Assembly (NCBI GenBank): GCA_963847235.1
Contig: CAWJYU010000005.1
Location: forward strand, 221,494 to 285,493
DNA length: 64,000 nt
DNA from: JACDAN01 sp963847235
GTDB lineage: Bacteria > Actinomycetota > Thermoleophilia > Gaiellales > Gaiellaceae
Direction: 5' to 3'
Positions 1 to 8,476 of this stretch are shown here, one piece after another; the stretch's first letter is position 1; every line of letters starts with the position of its first letter. The notes below the pieces were generated by a model. The model had not been told where the DNA came from and ran no database searches. It worked only from the letters and a program-made list of their open reading frames with translations. A program made the position numbers and the translations under genes.

Positions 1-1
1 C

Positions 2-952
2 GACCTCCACCGCACCTACCGAACGTCGACAGGGACCATCCGCCGCAAGTGGATGGACGTCGAGGCGGTCCGCGGCGTGACCTTCGCGATCGAGAAGGGC
101 GAGCTCTTCGGGCTGCTGGGACCGAACGGCGCCGGAAAGACCACGACGATCAAGATGCTGATCACGCTGCTGATCCCGACCTCGGGAACCGCGACCGTGC
201 TCGGCTACGACGTCGTCAAGGACGCGCGCGAGGTGCGCAAGCGCATCGGCTACGTCTTCGGCGGGGAGCGCGGCGTCTACGAGCGGCTCTCCGGCTACGA
301 CAACCTCCGCTACTTCGCCGAGCTGTACGGCGTGCCGCCGAAGGAGCAGAAGCAGCGGATCGAGAGCCTGCTCGAGCTCGTCGGCCTCAAGGGCCGAGAG
401 CAGGAGCGGACCGAGGGCTACTCGCGCGGGATGAAGCAGCGGCTGCACGTCGCCCGAGGGCTCCTCCACGATCCGCCGGTCATCTTCCTGGACGAGCCGA
501 CGATCGGGCTCGATCCCGTCGGCGCGCGCGAGCTGCGCGCCACGATCGCCTCGCTCGTCGACGCCGGTAAGACAGTGCTGCTGACGACGCACTACATGTT
601 CGAGGCGGACGCGCTCTGCGACCGGATCGCTGTGATCAACAAGGGCGAGATCGTCGCGCACGGCACGCCGGCGCAGCTGAAGCAGAACGTCGCCGAGGGA
701 GCCGTCGTCGAGGTGGAGATCTTCGGGATCCCCGAGGGGACCGTCGACCGGGTCCGGGAGCTCCCCGGCGTCAGCGCGGTCTCGGTCGAGGAGCGAGAGC
801 AGGCGCAGGTGCTGATCGTCCAGACACCCGCGGACGTCGAGCTCACGCACGCGATCCTCGGGCGGCTGAACGGCGCCAACGTCGGCCGGGTGTCCAGGCG
901 CGAGCCGACGCTCGAGGACGCGTACGTCGCGCTCGTCTCCTCGGACGAGTGA
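2..952 (+). CDS. ABC transporter ATP-binding protein (5' partial)
   Basis: ATPase of an ABC-2 type exporter; it would power the six permeases that follow. The reading frame is open to the left edge, and residues upstream of the ATG at 53 (LHRTYRTSTGTIRRKWM) look like a normal family N-terminus, so the true start lies outside the window. Counting from the ATG at 53: Walker A GPNGAGKTT at about 23, signature YSRGM at about 123 (a variant of LSGGQ), Walker B VIFLDEP at about 143 and the H-loop TTH at about 178. It ends in a GTGA overlap with the first permease. Substrate unknown; the family includes DrrA-like drug exporters. Confidence 0.93.
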   Translation, partial: DLHRTYRTSTGTIRRKWMDVEAVRGVTFAIEKGELFGLLGPNGAGKTTTIKMLITLLIPTSGTATVLGYDVVKDAREVRKRIGYVFGGERGVYERLSGYDNLRYFAELYGVPPKEQKQRIESLLELVGLKGREQERTEGYSRGMKQRLHVARGLLHDPPVIFLDEPTIGLDPVGARELRATIASLVDAGKTVLLTTHYMFEADALCDRIAVINKGEIVAHGTPAQLKQNVAEGAVVEVEIFGIPEGTVDRVRELPGVSAVSVEEREQAQVLIVQTPADVELTHAILGRLNGANVGRVSRREPTLEDAYVALVSSDE

Positions 953-1719
953 AAATCCTCAGGCTCCTCGCCTTCGGCTGGTACTTCCAGTTCAAGGCGA
1001 TCGCCCGGTCGCCCTTCGAAGGCCTCTTCCAGATCATCTGGCCGCTCTTCTTCGCGACGGTCGCGTTCCTGATGTTCCGCGCCGGCACCGACCCGAAGAC
1101 GCTGCTGTACGCGTCCCTCGGCGCGGCGGTGATGGGCATGTGGTCGGCCACGAGCACGACGGCCGGCGGCGCGATGCAGCGGGAGCGCTGGCACGGGACG
1201 CTCGAGGCGCTCGTCGCGTCGCCGCCGCACTTCTCCCTCATCCTGCTCCCGATCACGCTCGCGATGAGCACGATCGGGATCTACTGCCTCGTCGCGACGC
1301 TCGCCTTCGGGCGCTTCGTCTTCGGCATCGACCTGACGGTCGAGCACTGGGTCGCCTTCGGGTTCTCGATCGTCGGAACCGTGCTCTCCTTCGGCGCGCT
1401 CGGCTTCCTGTTCGCCGTCTCGTTCGTCCGCTTCCGCGCCGCCTGGGCGCTGGGCAACCTCTTCGAGTACCCGGTCTGGCTGATCGGCGGCTTCCTCGTC
1501 CCGCTCGTGCTGCTGCCCGAGTGGGTGCGCCCGATCTCCTGGGTGCTCGCGCCGACCTGGGGGATGAACGCGATCCGCGAGTCGGCGCTCGGCGGCACTC
1601 CCTGGCCCGACCTCGCGCTCTGCCTCGCCCTCGGCGCGGTGTACCTCGCGGCCGGAGTCCTGGCGCTGGAGCGCGTCCTCGGCGCGGCCCGCAAGCGCGC
1701 GACGCTCTCGCTGACATGA
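949..1719 (+). CDS. ABC-2 type permease, A-type copy 1
   Basis: A 256-residue integral membrane subunit with about six hydrophobic segments and the ABC-2 layout. Starts with GTG inside the stop of the ATPase gene (GTGA) and ends in an ATGA overlap with the next permease, so translation is coupled. Its motifs (AVMGMWSATS, LAPTWGMNAIRES, a basic tail ending RATLSLT) recur in the genes at 2498 and 4050, showing that the three are paralogues from tandem duplication. It most likely pairs with the B-type permease at 1716 to form one heterodimeric channel served by the single ATPase. Substrate unknown. Confidence 0.88.
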   Translation: MKILRLLAFGWYFQFKAIARSPFEGLFQIIWPLFFATVAFLMFRAGTDPKTLLYASLGAAVMGMWSATSTTAGGAMQRERWHGTLEALVASPPHFSLILLPITLAMSTIGIYCLVATLAFGRFVFGIDLTVEHWVAFGFSIVGTVLSFGALGFLFAVSFVRFRAAWALGNLFEYPVWLIGGFLVPLVLLPEWVRPISWVLAPTWGMNAIRESALGGTPWPDLALCLALGAVYLAAGVLALERVLGAARKRATLSLT

Positions 1720-2501
1720 CCGCGGTGCGGATCTTCGCGGTCGGCGGGCTGATGAGCTACCGCGCGCTCTTCTACTGGCTCACGCCGATGATCTACATCC
1801 CGAGCCTCGTCGTCGCGCCGATCTTCCAGATCCTGCTGATGGCCTACATGGGACGGTCGGCAGGCCTCGCCTCGGACGAGTTCTTCCTCGTCGGCAACGC
1901 GATCCAGTACGCGGCGGTCCCGTGTCTGTTCGCGATGATGCAGCTCGTCGGCGGCGAGAAGTTCCAGAACACGCTCGGCGCGATCCTCGTCAGCCCCGCT
2001 CCGCGGCTGCCGCTCTTCTTCGGTCGCGCGGTGCCCGTGGTGCTGAACGGCGCGTTCGTCGCGGCGTTTTCGCTCCTGGTCGGGTCGCTGCTCCTCGACG
2101 TCGAGATCCCCGCGTCGTCGCTCCCGCCGCTCGCGCTCGTGATCCTCGTCGCCGCCTTCTCGTGCACCGGGCTGGGCATGATCAACGCTGCCCTCGCGCT
2201 CCGCATTCGCGAGTCGGCGGTGCTCTCGAACGTCCTCTTCGGCTTCCTGCTCATCTTCACCGGCGCGAACATCCCGCTCTCGGAAGTGCCGGACTGGATG
2301 GAGACGGTCTCGCAGTGGATCCCGTTCACGCACTCGATCCAGGCCGCGCGGGAGCTGGTGGACGGTGCCTCGGCGTCCTCGGTCCTCGACCTGGTCGGCG
2401 CGGAGCTGGCCATCGGTGCCGCGTACCTCGTCGCCGGCTACCTGCTGCTCCGCTTCTTCGAGAACCAGGGCCGGCGCCACGCGACGCTGGAGCGCTCGTG
2501 A
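1716..2501 (+). CDS. ABC-2 type permease, B-type copy 1
   Basis: A 261-residue membrane protein of the second permease type in this cluster. Shared B-type marks are an N-terminal FxxGGLxSYRxLFxW, NAIQYA, a run PRLPLFFGRA and a tail FENQGRRHATLERS; the genes at 3265 and 4817 have the same marks. ATGA overlap with the upstream gene and GTGA overlap with the next. Predicted to be inserted in the cytoplasmic membrane with about six helices. The start at 1716 is chosen because of the overlap; the frame is open further upstream but that part reads as an antisense-like low-complexity shadow. Confidence 0.88.
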   Translation: MTAVRIFAVGGLMSYRALFYWLTPMIYIPSLVVAPIFQILLMAYMGRSAGLASDEFFLVGNAIQYAAVPCLFAMMQLVGGEKFQNTLGAILVSPAPRLPLFFGRAVPVVLNGAFVAAFSLLVGSLLLDVEIPASSLPPLALVILVAAFSCTGLGMINAALALRIRESAVLSNVLFGFLLIFTGANIPLSEVPDWMETVSQWIPFTHSIQAARELVDGASASSVLDLVGAELAIGAAYLVAGYLLLRFFENQGRRHATLERS

Positions 2502-3268
2502 GAGCGCTGCGCCTGATCGGGATCGGCTGGCTGTACCAGTTCAAGCAGCTGCGGCGGTCGTCGTTCGACAGCTTCCTCGCCATCCTCTGGCCGCTCTTCT
2601 TCGCGACCGTCGCCTTCTTCATGTTCCGCCAGGGAGGCGATCCCGACTCGCTGATCTACGCCTCCCTCGGCGCGGCGGTCATGGGGATCTGGAGCGCGAC
2701 GAGCCTCGCCGCCGGCACGGCGCTCCAGCGGGAGCGCTGGCTGGGGACGCTCGAGCTGCTCGTCGCGGCTCCCTCCCACTTCGCGCTCGTCATCCTCCCG
2801 GTCGGGCTCGCGACGTCGACGATCGGCGTCTACTGCATGGCGACGACGCTGCTCTGGGGCCGGGTCGTCTTCGGCATCAACCTCCCGCTCGAGCACCCGG
2901 TGCTGATGGGCTTCGCGATCCTCGCCGCGCTCCTGTCCATCGGCGCCCTCGGCTTCCTGATCGGGATCGCGTTCGCCCGCTACCGCTACGCGTGGGCGCT
3001 GGGATCGATGACCGAGTACCCGATGTGGCTGATCTGTGGGTTCCTCATCCCGCTGGCGCTGCTCCCCGCCTGGGTGCCGCCGATCTCCTACCTGCTCGCG
3101 CCGACCTGGGGGATGAACGCGATCCGCGAGTCCTCGACCGGCGGATCGCCGTTACCCGACATCGCGATGTGCGCGGTGCTCGGGCTCGCCTACGTCGTGA
3201 TCGGCTTCCTGCTCACCGACCGCGTCCTTCGCGCGGCACGCGAGAGGGCGAGCCTCTCGCTGACATGA
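2498..3268 (+). CDS. ABC-2 type permease, A-type copy 2
   Basis: A 256-residue paralogue of the permease at 949, with the same length and the same motifs (LWPLFFATVAFFMFR, AAVMGIWSATS, LAPTWGMNAIRES, ending RASLSLT). GTG start embedded in the previous stop codon (GTGA) and ATGA overlap with the next gene. The match to copy 1 is closer than the match of either to copy 3 (4050), so the copy 1/copy 2 duplication looks the more recent. No ATPase gene lies between the pairs, so this pair presumably shares the ATPase at the left edge. Confidence 0.88.
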   Translation: MRALRLIGIGWLYQFKQLRRSSFDSFLAILWPLFFATVAFFMFRQGGDPDSLIYASLGAAVMGIWSATSLAAGTALQRERWLGTLELLVAAPSHFALVILPVGLATSTIGVYCMATTLLWGRVVFGINLPLEHPVLMGFAILAALLSIGALGFLIGIAFARYRYAWALGSMTEYPMWLICGFLIPLALLPAWVPPISYLLAPTWGMNAIRESSTGGSPLPDIAMCAVLGLAYVVIGFLLTDRVLRAARERASLSLT

Positions 3269-4053
3269 CCATTTCGCTCAGGATCTTCTTCATCGGCGGC
3301 CTGACGGCGTACCGCGGGCTGATCAACTGGCTCTCGCCCTGGATCTACGTGCCCACGATGATCGTCGCGCCGATCTTCCAGATCCTGCTCTTCGTCTACA
3401 TCGGGCGCAGCGCGGGCGTGCAGTCGGACGAGTTCTTCGTGATCGGGAACGCCGTCCAGTACGCCTCGATCCCGTGCCTGTTCTCGATGACCCACGCGAT
3501 CGCGGGCGAGCGCTACCAGCAGACGCTGGCCTACATCCTCGTCAGCCCGGCGGGCCGACTGCCGCTCTTCCTCGGGCGGGCGCTGCCGGTGATCTGCAAC
3601 GCCATGCTCGTCGCCGCTTTCGCGCTCGTGGTGTCGGCGCTGCTCCTGGGCATCGACATCCCGGTGTCGGCGTGGGGCCCGATCGCCCTCGTGATCTTCA
3701 TCTCGGCCTTCTCGTGCACCGGGCTCGGGCTGATCTGCGCCGCGGCCGGCCTGCGCGTCCGCGAGACGGCGGTCCTGAACAACATCATCTTCGGGCTACT
3801 GCTGATCTTCACCGGCGCGAACGTCCCGATCGAGGAGCTGCCCGGCTGGATGCAGGCGATCTCGAACCGGATCCCGCTCACGCACGGGATCGAGGCGGCT
3901 CGGGATCTCGCGAACGGCGCGTCGCTCGGCGACGTCTCGGGCCTGCTGGCGATTGAATTCGCGATCGGCGTCGTTTACACGATCGTGGGCTACGGGGCAC
4001 TTCGTTACATGGAACACGAGAGCCGGAAACGGGCCTCGATCCAGATCGCATGA
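3265..4053 (+). CDS. ABC-2 type permease, B-type copy 2
   Basis: A 262-residue paralogue of the permease at 1716. It keeps the B-type landmarks: FFIGGLTAYRGLINW, NAVQYASIPCLF, GRLPLFLGRALP, FSCTGLGLI and FTGANVPIEELPGWM. It overlaps both neighbours by four bases (ATGA each side), which fixes the start. Role inferred as the second half of a heterodimeric exporter channel with the A-type protein at 2498. Hydrophobic along most of its length, with a basic C-terminal tail (ESRKRASIQIA) that should face the cytoplasm. Confidence 0.88.
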   Translation: MTISLRIFFIGGLTAYRGLINWLSPWIYVPTMIVAPIFQILLFVYIGRSAGVQSDEFFVIGNAVQYASIPCLFSMTHAIAGERYQQTLAYILVSPAGRLPLFLGRALPVICNAMLVAAFALVVSALLLGIDIPVSAWGPIALVIFISAFSCTGLGLICAAAGLRVRETAVLNNIIFGLLLIFTGANVPIEELPGWMQAISNRIPLTHGIEAARDLANGASLGDVSGLLAIEFAIGVVYTIVGYGALRYMEHESRKRASIQIA

Positions 4054-4820
4054 GCACCCTCCGCCTCCTCTGGGTCGGCTGGCGCTTCTACGTGAAGAAC
4101 CTGACCCTGTCGAGCTTCTACATCCTCACGTCGGTCCTGCAGCCGATCATCTTCGCGTCGGTCGCCTACTTCATGTTCGAGGCCGGGGCGCGGCAAGGGA
4201 CGCTCCTCTACGTCGCGCTCGGCGCCGGGATGATGGGGATCTGGTCGTCGACGCTCTTCGGGTCCGGCGGCGCGATCCAGTGGCAGCGGTGGCAGGGAGT
4301 CCTCGAGTACTCGATCGCCGTGCCGCCGCCGCTCCTGCTCGTGATCGTGCCGCTGACGATCGCGACCGCCACGATCGGGCTCTACTCGCTGACCGCGACC
4401 CTGTTCTGGGGCTGGCTGTTCTTCGACGTGCCGCTCGACGTCGCCCACCCGGTCGCGTTCCTCGTCGCGCTGCCCGCCGCCGTGCTCGGGCTCGGACTGC
4501 TCGGCCTCGTGCTCGCCTCGACCTTCGTGCTCTACCGGAACGCGAACGCTCTCTCGAACCTGCTCGAGTTCCCGGTCTGGCTCGTGACCGGCCTGCTCGT
4601 GTCGCTGTCGCTGCTCCCGGGCTGGGTGGCCCCGCTGTCCTGGGTGCTGGCACCGACGTGGGGCATCAACGCGCTCCGGGAGGCCGCGATCGCGGGCAAC
4701 CCCTGGCCGGAGATCGGGATGTGCCTCCTCCTCAGCGCCGTCTACCTCGTCATCGGCCACTACGCGCTGCGGCACTTCGAGCGGCTCGCGCGGGAGCGGG
4801 CGACCTTGGCGATCGCATGA
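4050..4820 (+). CDS. ABC-2 type permease, A-type copy 3
   Basis: A 256-residue A-type permease, same length as copies 1 and 2 but more diverged (GAGMMGIWSSTLFGSGGAIQW, LAPTWGINALREAA, tail RERATLAIA). ATGA overlaps on both sides. The conserved order A-B-A-B-A-B with identical junction geometry argues for duplication of a two-gene unit rather than independent recruitment. The greater divergence suggests this pair is the oldest, or has a different substrate preference; neither can be decided from sequence alone. Confidence 0.87.
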   Translation: MSTLRLLWVGWRFYVKNLTLSSFYILTSVLQPIIFASVAYFMFEAGARQGTLLYVALGAGMMGIWSSTLFGSGGAIQWQRWQGVLEYSIAVPPPLLLVIVPLTIATATIGLYSLTATLFWGWLFFDVPLDVAHPVAFLVALPAAVLGLGLLGLVLASTFVLYRNANALSNLLEFPVWLVTGLLVSLSLLPGWVAPLSWVLAPTWGINALREAAIAGNPWPEIGMCLLLSAVYLVIGHYALRHFERLARERATLAIA

Positions 4821-5605
4821 ACTGGGATCTCCGCGTCTTCTTCATCGGCGGCTACTTGTCGTACAAGGCGCTCTTCAACTGGATGCACCCGACGCACTAC
4901 ATCCCGACGATGCTCGGCGCGCCGGTCTTTCAGGTCCTCTTCTTCGTCTACGTCGGCCGCTTCGCGGAGCTGCAGGACGACACGTTCTTCGTCACCGGGA
5001 ACGCGGTCCAGCTGACGGCGATGGCGGGCGTGTACGGAATGGCTATGACGATCGGCGGAGAGCGCTGGACGCAAACGCTCTCACCGCTGATGGCGAGCCC
5101 CGCCAACCGCCTGCCGCTCTTCCTCGGCCGCTCGCTGCCGCTGATCGTGAACGGCATCATCACGTCGGCCTTCGCGTTCTTCGTCAGCTGGCTCCTGCTC
5201 GATTTCGAGCTCTCACGGTCGCAACTCCCGGCGCTGGCGGTCGTCGTCGCGGCTAGCGCGTTCTCCTGTACCTCCCTCGGGCTCCTCGTCGGCGCGATCG
5301 GGCTGCGGGGGCGAGACGTGTTCTTCATCGCCAACCTCGTCGTCTTCTCCCTGCTCCTCTTCTGCGGCGTCAACGTCCCGCTCGACACGCTTCCGAACTG
5401 GATGGAGGCCGTTGGACGGGCGCTGCCGCTCACACACGGGATCGAGGCGGCGCGTGAGATCGCCGCCGGAGCCTCGCTCGGTGACGTCTCCAACCTTGTG
5501 TGGACGGAGCTCGCGATCGGCGTGGCGTACGCAACCGTCGCGTACGCGCTCTTCCGGATCTTCGAGATCGAGGGCCGCCGACGCGCGACGCTCGAGACGA
5601 TCTAG
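4817..5605 (+). CDS. ABC-2 type permease, B-type copy 3
   Basis: Last gene of the cluster: 262 residues, B-type (FFIGGYLSYKALFNW, GNAVQLTAMAG, NRLPLFLGRSLP, FSCTSLGLL, tail IEGRRRATLETI). ATGA overlap with the A-type gene upstream. It stops with TAG ten bases before the ATG of the next gene (5616), so the downstream gene could be co-transcribed. It has lost the FTGAN motif of copies 1 and 2 (here FCGVNVPLDTLPNWM), in line with the divergence of its A-type partner. Confidence 0.87.
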   Translation: MNWDLRVFFIGGYLSYKALFNWMHPTHYIPTMLGAPVFQVLFFVYVGRFAELQDDTFFVTGNAVQLTAMAGVYGMAMTIGGERWTQTLSPLMASPANRLPLFLGRSLPLIVNGIITSAFAFFVSWLLLDFELSRSQLPALAVVVAASAFSCTSLGLLVGAIGLRGRDVFFIANLVVFSLLLFCGVNVPLDTLPNWMEAVGRALPLTHGIEAAREIAAGASLGDVSNLVWTELAIGVAYATVAYALFRIFEIEGRRRATLETI

Positions 5606-5615
5606 GATCGGGACC

Positions 5616-7211
5616 ATGTGCAGAAACATCCAGACGCTCTTCAACTTCGAGCCGCCGGCGACCGAGGACGAGGTTCGCTCGGCGTCTCTGCAGTACGTGC
5701 GCAAGATCAGCGGCTTCACGAAGCCGTCGCAGGCGAACGAGCAGGCGTTCGAGCGCGCGGTCGACGAGGTGACCGAGGCCTCGATGCGGCTCCTCGGCGA
5801 GCTGGTCACGAACGCCGCTCCGAAGGACCGCGAGGTCGAGGCCGCCCGCCGCCGGCCCGCGCCGAGAAGCGTTTCGCCGCTGCCTGAGCTCGACGGCAGC
5901 TTCGACGGCGAGATCGTCCGTCCCGGCGACCCTGGCTACGACGCCGCCCGGGTCGTCTGGAACGGGCTGGTCGACCGGCGCCCCGCGCTGATCGTCCGGC
6001 CGGCGCATGCCGACGACGTCGTCTCGGCCCTTCGGCACGCGCGCGAGGAGGATCTCCTCGTCGCCGTCCGGTGCGGCGGCCACAGCATCCCCGGTTTCTC
6101 GACGTGCGACGACGGCATCGTCATCGACCTGTCCCGGATGCGAGGCGCACAGGTGGATCCCGAGCAGAGGACGGCCCGCGTCGCCGGCGGCGCGCTCCTC
6201 GCGGAGCTCGATGAGCAGGCACAGGCCGCCGGCCTCGTCTGTCCTGTCGGCGTGGTCTCGCACACCGGCGTCGCCGGACTGACCCTCGGCGGAGGGATGG
6301 GCCGGCTCCAGCGAACGTACGGCCTCACGATCGACAACCTGCTCGAGGTCGAGCTCGTAACGGCGGACGGCCGCAGGGTCCGGGCGAGCGAGGAGGAGAA
6401 CCCGGAGCTCTTCTGGGGCCTACGCGGTGCCGGCGCCAACTTCGGCATCGCGACCTCGCTCACGTTCCGCCTTCACCCGCTCGACGGCACGATCACGCAC
6501 GGCACCGTCGTCCACCCGGTCGAGCACGCCCAGGGGCTGGCCGCCGTCTATCGCGACGCACTCGATGCTGGACCGGACGAGCTCTGGATGAGCTTCGGCC
6601 TCGGCGCGGCAAACGGTCGTCCGGTCGCGACGGTCACGGTTCACCACTGCGGGCCGGAGGAGCATGTGGATCGGGATCTCGCGGAGCTCCGAGCCTTCGG
6701 CACTCCGCTCGACGACTCGATCGGGAGGACTCGGTACCTCACGGCTCAGCAGCTCAACGACGAGGCGGAGGCGTGGGGGCATCGCTTCTACATGAAGAGC
6801 GCATTCCTCCCAGCGCTGCCGGACGAGCTTGTCGACCTGGCCGCGGAGCAGGTTCCGCAGGTGCCGCCGGGCGCGGACGGCGGCTTCTCGACCTGGGCCT
6901 GCGGCGGTGCGATCGCGAGCGTGCCCGACGACGCGACCGCGTTCACGGGCCGAGACGCGAGCTTCTGGCTGGCGGCCGAGATCGAATGGGACGACCCGGC
7001 GCTGGACGACGCCTGCCGCGAGTGGTGCCGTGCGGCCATGTCTGGCGTGTCGCCGTTCGCGTCAGCCGGGCGCTACGTGAACGACGTCTCGGAGACCGAC
7101 GAGCGTGTGACGTCGATCTACGGCGAGGCAAAGGCCGAGCGGCTGGTCGCACTCAAGCGCGAGTGGGATCCGGACAACGTCTTCCGGCTGAACCAGAACA
7201 TCCGGCCCTGA
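5616..7211 (+). CDS. DUF2277 domain fused to FAD-linked (BBE-family) oxidase
   Basis: A 531-residue protein with two parts. Residues 1-75 (MCRNIQTLFNFEPPATEDE..., ...SMRLLGELV) are a DUF2277 domain, normally a free-standing protein of about 80-90 residues. Residues from about 90 on are a PCMH-type FAD oxidase of the berberine-bridge family: RCGGHS with the flavin-linking His at about 156, TGVAGLTLGGGMGRLQRTYGLT in the FAD fold, and the C-terminal BBE signature ending DPDNVFRLNQNI. Such enzymes oxidise alcohols, sugars or amines with O2; the substrate is unknown. The junction near 5850-5890 also carries, in the next frame, a plausible DUF2277 ending (EKRFAAA then stop at 5887), so two adjacent genes joined by an indel is an alternative. 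Confidence 0.85.
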   Translation: MCRNIQTLFNFEPPATEDEVRSASLQYVRKISGFTKPSQANEQAFERAVDEVTEASMRLLGELVTNAAPKDREVEAARRRPAPRSVSPLPELDGSFDGEIVRPGDPGYDAARVVWNGLVDRRPALIVRPAHADDVVSALRHAREEDLLVAVRCGGHSIPGFSTCDDGIVIDLSRMRGAQVDPEQRTARVAGGALLAELDEQAQAAGLVCPVGVVSHTGVAGLTLGGGMGRLQRTYGLTIDNLLEVELVTADGRRVRASEEENPELFWGLRGAGANFGIATSLTFRLHPLDGTITHGTVVHPVEHAQGLAAVYRDALDAGPDELWMSFGLGAANGRPVATVTVHHCGPEEHVDRDLAELRAFGTPLDDSIGRTRYLTAQQLNDEAEAWGHRFYMKSAFLPALPDELVDLAAEQVPQVPPGADGGFSTWACGGAIASVPDDATAFTGRDASFWLAAEIEWDDPALDDACREWCRAAMSGVSPFASAGRYVNDVSETDERVTSIYGEAKAERLVALKREWDPDNVFRLNQNIRP

Positions 7212-7215
7212 GGGG

Positions 7216-8434
7216 TCAGCTGCGAATGCGGATGCGGGTGGAACCCAGGCGTCCGCGGTTCCCCGCCCGATCGGTGGCATAGACCCCGACGCGATGGAAG
7301 CCTCGCGCCACCCGGAAAGCCGCCGTCCAGGTAGTGAGCTGGATTTCGGAGCGGAACGTCCGCACCCCGCGGCCGTCGATGACCACCGTGTAGCTGTCGA
7401 TGCCGCTCCCGCGCTCGCGCGCCGCGTCCCATGAGAGGCGGACCCGGCCCCGCGTCGTGCGAACGCGCAGTGGCGGACGTCCCGGCCCGACCCGGTCGAG
7501 CCACTCGAACCGAAGCGCTGCGCTCTCGAGCGCATGGCGCTCGACGGTGACGCGGAAGATCCCCGGCCTGACGAAGGCTTCGCCGGGCGCGTACGCATAG
7601 CGCCCTCCCGCCTGCCGGGTTCGGAAGCAAGAGGTTCGCCCGTGGATAAACGGAGAGCTCTCCACCAGCCGCCGGCCCCGCGAGCACGGCGATCCCCGCC
7701 GGCTGCACGGCGTCGCCGGTGAACGACGGCGTCGCCTGCCCGCGTGACTCGAACCAGAACTCGCTCGCCGCTGTCGTGACGACGAGCGCCTGCGGCAGCA
7801 TCGTCGGCCCTTCGACAGGGCCGAGCTCGTGCGTGCCGTTCCGCCGCGGACGGGCGATGCCGCCCAGCCAGCCGAGCGCGGACTTCTCCCATGCGTTGAG
7901 GTCGCCGTCCCCTCCGCCCATGACGCTGAACGGGTTTCCGTACTCGTCGAGTGCGCATCGGCGGGCGCAGGTCCAACGGCTTGCGTGCCCGAGCGAGAGC
8001 GTGTGGCCGAGCTCGTGCGCCGCGAGCGCCTTGAACAGGCGGCCGTTCAGCAGCACCTCGGTCGGGTTCGCCTCGCCGAAGAACGGACACCCGTCGACGA
8101 TGGGCGTCACGAACGTGATCCGCTCGTACGGCGCGAACATCGACGCCGGCATCGCGACCCGAAGCGAGGTCGCGTCACAGTTCGAGAAGACCCCCCGCGG
8201 CAGCTGCACCGGGCCGGCCACCGCGGGCGGCATGGAGAATCGCCCACCGGAGGAGGCGCGGAAGAAGGCGTCGGCCTCGGTGCCGACGCGCAGCAGGTCG
8301 TCGTTGGAGAACGGCACGGGCCCCCACGTGGCGAGCACGTAGAGGGTGCGCATCTCGCCCGTCACCGCCGCCGCCGAGGGTGCCAGGAGCCCGACGAGCA
8401 GCATCGAGAGCGCGACCGCCGATCGCAAGGTCAC
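7216..8434 (-). CDS. Secreted zinc metalloprotease, M11/metzincin-like (one frameshift)
   Basis: An exported protease. Signal peptide at residues 1-23 (AVALSMLLVGLLAPSAAA). The zinc site HELGHTLSLGH at about 140-150 has the three His spacing of metzincins, followed by NPFSVMGGG, a Met-turn typical of gametolysin-like (M11) and related peptidases. The frame breaks near 7665: the N-terminal part reads to about LAGPAAGG, and the rest (ESSPFIHGRTSCF... to GSTRIRIRS) is in another frame and looks like a C-terminal beta-sandwich domain (RLSWDAARERGSGIDSY). One missing or extra base explains it. Both halves are well formed, so a sequence error is more likely than decay. Confidence 0.72.
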
Positions 8435-8476
8435 GAGGTCAGCGTACGCCGCGCCGTATTGATCGTGGCTTAACGC

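Noticed and set aside
1140..1715. Long N-terminal extensions of the B-type permeases
   Set aside because: The frames are open upstream only because of high GC; the extensions are Arg/Ala-rich shadows, and the 4-base overlaps give the natural starts.
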